A stretch of DNA of 10,952 nt. Source: Gammaproteobacteria bacterium (lineage in GTDB: Bacteria > Pseudomonadota > Gammaproteobacteria > Arenicellales > Poriferihabitantaceae). Of the stretch, positions 8,160 to 10,952 are shown in pieces. The notes below the pieces were generated by a model. The model was not told the origin of the DNA, ran no database searches, and saw only the letters and a program-made list of their open reading frames with translations. Numbering within the stretch: position 1 is the stretch's first letter; every line of letters begins with the position of its first letter. A program made the position numbers and the translations under genes. The stretch covers positions 1 to 10,952 of the forward strand of contig VXPI01000336.1 in NCBI GenBank assembly GCA_009839585.1. Direction: 5' to 3'.

Positions 8160-8777
8160 CTATTCACAGCAAATCCAGGTAGTGGAAATGTACTTGATGC
8201 CCGATTCAAGTGTGCTGCCACGATGCAGGTGCGTCCAAAACGGGGGAAACAAGATAAGGGTACCTTCCTCCGGACGCACGGAAATGTCCTGAAAATAAAA
8301 TTCTGTTTCACCACCCGGTCCTGGGCAATCGTTCAAATACCAGATTGCAACCAGTTGACGCTTTGCAAATTGACCGGGCCCGCCGTCAACATGCCAGTGA
8401 TAAAAATCACCGACACCGGTTTTTTGCAGGTTGTACCCGATATCATGAAAGCGATTCACCCCAAAAAAAGGATGCAGGCCCGCAACGGCAGACAATCCCT
8501 GCGCCAGGGAATGTTTGAGTGCCGTATCGATATCCCTCCAGTCTTCCCTGCCACTGATCCGTAAATCTGTTGAGCGCTTTATGCTATCTTCCGTGTTTGC
8601 GCCCTGTCCAATACGCCCCTGAACCTGCTGATCAGGGTTGGCTTCAAAGCGGCGAATCATCTCCTGGCAAAGCACGGGATCCAATGCCTGCCTGTACTCA
8701 TAAATGAACGAACCCGGCCTGATCTCCCGAAATGACCCTGAACCCTCCGACCCTGACAACGAATTGGGCTTGGACAT
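8160..8777 (-). CDS. 2-oxoglutarate/Fe(II)-dependent oxygenase (prolyl 4-hydroxylase-like fold)
   Basis: The 205-residue protein has the iron site of the double-stranded beta-helix oxygenases: His129-x-Asp131 in YHWHVDGGPG, and a distal His, most likely His185 in THLHRG (His183 is the alternative). Lys195 (SGIKY) sits where the family binds 2-oxoglutarate. GGETEF and LILFPPFWTH match the 2OG-FeII_Oxy Pfam pattern. The substrate is unknown; relatives hydroxylate proline, other residues or small molecules. I chose the ATG at 8777, five bases after the upstream nicotinamidase stop; a TTG at 8801 would add eight residues and overlap that gene. It is the last gene of the ppk2-nicotinamidase-oxygenase unit. 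The product ends in a Cys-Cys pair (WICCE). It converges with the rhodanese gene with 34 bases between. Confidence 0.87.
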   Translation of the reverse strand: MSKPNSLSGSEGSGSFREIRPGSFIYEYRQALDPVLCQEMIRRFEANPDQQVQGRIGQGANTEDSIKRSTDLRISGREDWRDIDTALKHSLAQGLSAVAGLHPFFGVNRFHDIGYNLQKTGVGDFYHWHVDGGPGQFAKRQLVAIWYLNDCPGPGGETEFYFQDISVRPEEGTLILFPPFWTHLHRGSTLESGIKYISTTWICCE

Positions 8778-8782
8778 TTTTG

Positions 8783-9406
8783 TTACAAGTCCGCCGTGCA
8801 AATCCGCACAACACCTGCATCATCCATCTGGTCAATTGCAGCCTGCCTTGAACCGTTCATGTCAATGGCTCTACAGGCATCTTCAATCAATACCACTTCA
8901 AAGCCTTCGCGTCTTGCATCAAGTGCTGACCAGGCAACACAGTAATCGGTAGCCAAACCGGCAAGAAATAATCGACGAAACCCCCGATTGGCAAGATAAC
9001 CCGACAATCCGGTTGGTGTTGTTTGATCATTTTCGGTAAATGCGGAATAGGAGTCTATAGCAGGCCTGAATCCCTTGCGGATAATGAGTTCAGCACCTGT
9101 AGTATCCAGCCCGGCATGAAACTCTGCCCCGAAACTATCCTGAATACAGTGATCTGGCCACAATACCTGGGTTCCATAATCAAGCTCAACCGTTTCAAAT
9201 GGAGACTTGCCTGCATGTGCAGAGGCAAATGAATGATGACCGGCTGGATGCCAGTCCTGAGTCAGGATCCGATGAGAAAACCCATCAACGAGTTGGTTGA
9301 TAACAGGTACGACTTCATCCCCGGCTGGCACCTCAAGAGCACCGCCTGGACAAAAATCGTTCTGCACGTCAATAATAATCAGGCAGTCAGTAGTCTTGTT
9401 GATCAT
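8783..9406 (-). CDS. pncA: Nicotinamidase (PncA type, isochorismatase-like cysteine hydrolase)
   Basis: It hydrolyses nicotinamide to nicotinate and ammonia, feeding NAD salvage in the cytosol. The 207-residue product aligns along its length with remembered E. coli PncA features. The catalytic triad is Asp13 (IIDVQNDF), Lys111 (RKGFRPAIDSYSAF) and Cys156 (GLATDYCVAW). Metal ligands are Asp51 and His53 (QDWHPAGHHSF) and His86 (WPDHC). FCPGGAL after the first motif is typical of PncA and separates it from true isochorismatases. The start is uncertain: ATG at 9406 gives the usual short leader (MINKTTDCLIIIDVQ), while an ATG at 9421 or a GTG at 9427 would add five or seven residues. No ribosome site decides it. 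It lies between ppk2 (66 bases upstream) and the oxygenase gene (5 bases downstream), very likely in one transcript. Confidence 0.93.
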   Translation of the reverse strand: MINKTTDCLIIIDVQNDFCPGGALEVPAGDEVVPVINQLVDGFSHRILTQDWHPAGHHSFASAHAGKSPFETVELDYGTQVLWPDHCIQDSFGAEFHAGLDTTGAELIIRKGFRPAIDSYSAFTENDQTTPTGLSGYLANRGFRRLFLAGLATDYCVAWSALDARREGFEVVLIEDACRAIDMNGSRQAAIDQMDDAGVVRICTADL

Positions 9407-9472
9407 GCTGTCTCTGGCCATTGGCACCGGATAACCAGACTACACAAAATCCGACAGGCTCTCATCATCAAT

Positions 9473-10285
9473 TCAGGGATACACCGTTGGAATAAATGTC
9501 TGTGATTCCCAATCTGAACGTTCATGCGTGCTCGTTACCAAGCGACGTGGCGGAAGTTCAAGCGGTGGATCCAGTGTTTTCCCATAGTTGAAACAGCTCA
9601 GCAGGTGGTGAATGCAATTCAGACGCCCATGCTTCTTGATGTCCGAGTCGACAACATACCAGGGAGAATAGGAAGTGTCTGTGTGGGCAAACATCGTATC
9701 CTTGGCTTTTGAATATTCGACCCATCGATCTCTTGCTGCAATATCCATGGGGCTCAGCTTCCAGCGCTTGAGTGGATTTTTCAGTCTGGACTGAAAACGC
9801 CTTTCCTGTTCGTCATCGCTGACCGAAAACCAGTACTTGATGAGGCGAATGCCACTGCGTATCAGTAATTGCTCAAATTCGGGGCAGGAACGCAGGAATT
9901 CCATGTATTCCTCGTCCGAGCAAAACCCCATGACTCTCTCCACGCCCGCACGGTTGTACCAGCTTCGATCAAACAGCCTGATCTCGCCGGCTGCAGGCAG
10001 GTGCTCCGTATAGCGTTGAAAATACCATTGTGTTTGCTCACGATCAGTTGGTGCCGGCAAGGCAACCACGCTACAAACCCGAGGGTTCATGACCTCAGTG
10101 ATGCGTTTGATTACGCCCCCCTTTCCTGCCGCATCACGCCCTTCGAAAATGACCGCTGCCTTGACTCCTGTCTCGACAACCCATTCCTGCAATTTCACCA
10201 GCTCCACCTGCAACCGGTTTAATTCCGCCAGATAGATGTCTTCCCGGATGACGCCATTCTTTCGGGTTTTGAATCTTTTCTTCAT
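9473..10285 (-). CDS. ppk2: Polyphosphate kinase 2 (PPK2, probably class I)
   Basis: PPK2 enzymes transfer phosphate between polyphosphate and nucleotides, usually making NTP from NDP and polyphosphate. The 270 residues form one PPK2 domain, the length of class I single-domain enzymes. Walker A is at about 47-57 (FEGRDAAGKGG), Walker B at about 104-112 (LFDRSWYNR), and the lid region follows at about 113-135 (GVERVMGFC onward). KYWFSVSDDEQERRF and LKRWKLSPMD are further family blocks. The basic N-terminus (MKKRFKTRKNG) could help hold polyphosphate. It is the first gene of a minus-strand unit with the nicotinamidase and oxygenase genes. A candidate promoter lies 53 bases upstream of the ATG. 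No strong ribosome site was seen. Class and nucleotide preference (ADP or GDP) cannot be fixed from motifs alone. Confidence 0.95.
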   Translation of the reverse strand: MKKRFKTRKNGVIREDIYLAELNRLQVELVKLQEWVVETGVKAAVIFEGRDAAGKGGVIKRITEVMNPRVCSVVALPAPTDREQTQWYFQRYTEHLPAAGEIRLFDRSWYNRAGVERVMGFCSDEEYMEFLRSCPEFEQLLIRSGIRLIKYWFSVSDDEQERRFQSRLKNPLKRWKLSPMDIAARDRWVEYSKAKDTMFAHTDTSYSPWYVVDSDIKKHGRLNCIHHLLSCFNYGKTLDPPLELPPRRLVTSTHERSDWESQTFIPTVYP

Positions 10286-10337
10286 GAATAGTCTGTCTGG
10301 CTTTCTGGAAGGATACCCGTAGCATTGAATTGAAGCA

Positions 10338-10366
10338 AGTATAGCGAGAACTTCCTGTCATTTGAA
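10338..10366 (-). promoter_or_regulatory. Candidate sigma70-type promoter of the ppk2 unit
   Basis: Reading the minus strand, TTCAAA (10366-10361) is followed after exactly 17 bases by TATACT (10343-10338). The -10 matches the consensus in five of six places and the -35 in four of six. Transcription would start about 45 bases before the ppk2 ATG. No other promoter in the window fits as well. Confidence 0.5.
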
Positions 10367-10453
10367 CTGATTCTCAGAACATCCGATGTAGACATGTAGT
10401 CCGGAAAACCTGATCAGAGGCAACGGTCAACTACATTATCGGCACTTGATACC

Positions 10454-10465
10454 GGTCAATTGACC
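10454..10465. promoter_or_regulatory. Perfect 12-bp palindrome, possible operator
   Basis: GGTCAATTGACC is a perfect palindrome 14 bases upstream of a TACAAT -10-like box and about 52 bases before the DUF971 ATG. A further GGTCAA half-site lies 29 bases upstream at 10425-10430. The arrangement fits a dimeric repressor or activator site, but the regulator is unknown and a 12-bp palindrome can occur by chance. Confidence 0.35.
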
Positions 10466-10517
10466 ACTCAATTTCGAGTACAATGTTTGCCAGTTCAACC
10501 GCTACTGCAGCCTTGCA

Positions 10518-10880
10518 ATGAGCAAGTATACGCCAACCGAAATTCACCTCAACCAACGCACCCGAATTCTTACCGTCTCATTCGGCGACGAGAAATTCGA
10601 GATGAGCTGCGAATATCTCCGAGTCTTCTCGCCATCAGCAGAAGTGCAAGGCCATGGGCCGGGGCAGGAAATACTCCAGGTCAACAAGGAAAACGTCAAC
10701 ATCAGCTCGATCCAGCAGATGGGAAACTACGCCATCAAGCCGGTCTTTGATGACGGGCACGATACCGGCATTTATTCATGGGATACCCTGTATCAATTGG
10801 GTAAATATCAAAAAGAGAACTGGGAACACTATCTGTCCAGACTTGCCGGGGCCGGATACGAACGCAAACTGGACTCTTGA
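10518..10880 (+). CDS. DUF971 (GBBH-like N-terminal domain) protein
   Basis: The 120-residue protein is a stand-alone DUF971 domain, the fold found at the N-terminus of gamma-butyrobetaine hydroxylase. Recognisable blocks are PTEIHLNQRTRILTVSFGD, CEYLRVFSPSAE, VNISSIQQMGNYAIKPVFDDGH and TGIYSWDTLYQLG. In gamma-butyrobetaine hydroxylase this domain binds zinc through three Cys and one His; here the likely His (His81, DDGHDTGIYSW) remains but the protein has a single cysteine (Cys31), so the same zinc site cannot form. Function is not established; roles in iron-sulfur protein maturation have been discussed for relatives. It lies just ahead of a frame that looks like ubiE, an arrangement known from beta/gamma-proteobacteria. 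There is no clear ribosome site; the ATG is chosen because the conserved domain begins directly after it. Confidence 0.9.
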   Translation: MSKYTPTEIHLNQRTRILTVSFGDEKFEMSCEYLRVFSPSAEVQGHGPGQEILQVNKENVNISSIQQMGNYAIKPVFDDGHDTGIYSWDTLYQLGKYQKENWEHYLSRLAGAGYERKLDS

Positions 10881-10909
10881 TCAGGAACGCCGCCTGAACA
10901 CCAACCCCG

Positions 10910-10952
10910 ATGCAAGGAGAATGCAACAATCAGACCCACTTTGGTTACAGAT
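10910..10952 (+). CDS. ubiE: UbiE-type C-methyltransferase, 5' end only
   Basis: Only 14 codons are in the window: the frame from ATG 10910 reads MQGECNNQTHFGYR. THFGY followed by a basic or polar residue is the conserved N-terminus of UbiE, the SAM-dependent C-methyltransferase of ubiquinone and menaquinone synthesis. An in-frame TGA at 10895-10897 leaves this ATG as the only ordinary start. A second ATG at 10921 follows AAGGAGA more attractively but lies in another frame (MQQSDPLWLQ), and the spacing is only one base. The position after DUF971 supports ubiE. The gene is cut by the window edge, so the identification rests on a short motif plus context. Confidence 0.7.
   Translation, partial: MQGECNNQTHFGYR

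Larger units (their letters stand above)
10286..10517. other. Divergent intergenic region between ppk2 and the DUF971 gene
   Basis: About 230 bases separate two divergent genes. The ppk2-proximal half holds the candidate ppk2 promoter. Further right come ACATC-C-GATGT (10379-10389), a small inverted repeat, and the half-site CGGTCAA at 10424 and 10453, the second forming part of a perfect palindrome. TACAAT at 10479-10484 is a possible -10 for the DUF971 gene, but no -35 lies at normal spacing (TTGACC is only 13 bases upstream). The reading frames crossing this gap look like shadows. Confidence 0.55.

Noticed and set aside
8144..8168. TGTGAA/TTCACA inverted repeat between the rhodanese and oxygenase genes as a bidirectional terminator
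   Set aside because: Arms are only six bases, AT-rich, with a 13-base loop and no T-run on either side; it also enters the oxygenase stop codon.
8145..8564. A 139-codon plus-strand frame
   Set aside because: It lies opposite the 2OG oxygenase gene, whose motifs are clear; the plus frame shows no family pattern.
8778..8801. TTG at 8801 as the start of the 2OG oxygenase
   Set aside because: It would overlap the nicotinamidase gene and add eight non-conserved residues; an ATG five bases after that gene's stop is simpler.
10460..10750. A 96-codon plus-strand frame overlapping the DUF971 start
   Set aside because: It runs out of frame across the conserved DUF971 coding region and has no recognisable domain.
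10921..10952. ATG at 10921 after AAGGAGA as the start of the last gene
   Set aside because: Spacing is one base and the frame does not give the THFGY motif, which the ATG at 10910 does.
1..10952. Defence island, prophage, transposon or CRISPR array
   Set aside because: No repeats with spacers, integrase, transposase, tRNA or phage gene was seen; nearly every gene has a metabolic or transport family.

Overview
The window looks like a chromosomal stretch from a gammaproteobacterium. The best evidence is at the right end: a short DUF971 gene followed directly by a reading frame with the N-terminal THFGY signature of UbiE, a pairing known from beta/gamma-proteobacterial chromosomes. A two-component RND pump, a SseA/TST-type rhodanese, a class I PPK2 and a class II DAHP synthase all fit a free-living Gram-negative. 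Base composition looks balanced by eye. No rRNA, tRNA, CRISPR array, insertion sequence or phage gene was seen, so this reads as an ordinary chromosomal neighbourhood rather than an island. The genus cannot be told.

Layout, left to right. Bases 1-121 may be the 3' end of an unrecognised gene. Bases 122-614 hold no convincing intact gene, only short antisense frames broken by stops and overlapping small inverted repeats. At 615-5029 (+) a periplasmic adaptor and an RND inner-membrane permease are two bases apart; no outer-membrane channel gene is present. One base after the permease stop, the minus-strand pair 7228-5031 converges on it: a double GFA-domain protein followed, through an ATGA overlap, by a class II DAHP synthase. 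A 69-bp divergent gap leads to a plus-strand two-domain rhodanese (7298-8125). A minus-strand three-gene unit follows, read from 10285 down to 8160: PPK2, nicotinamidase (PncA type) and a 2-oxoglutarate/Fe(II) oxygenase. A 232-bp divergent gap with a candidate sigma70-type promoter for ppk2 and a perfect 12-bp palindrome precedes the DUF971 gene and the truncated ubiE.

How the genes work together. The adaptor and permease should form a tripartite efflux pump with an outer-membrane channel encoded elsewhere. DAHP synthase starts the shikimate pathway; its coupling to a GFA-fold protein is not explained by known pathways. PPK2 and PncA link polyphosphate/nucleotide energy with NAD salvage, while their oxygenase partner is of unknown substrate. 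DUF971 sits with ubiquinone biosynthesis. I see no clearly new defence or mobile system. The most unusual points are the double-GFA/DAHP synthase coupling, the ppk2-pncA-oxygenase unit, and the palindrome in the ppk2/DUF971 gap.
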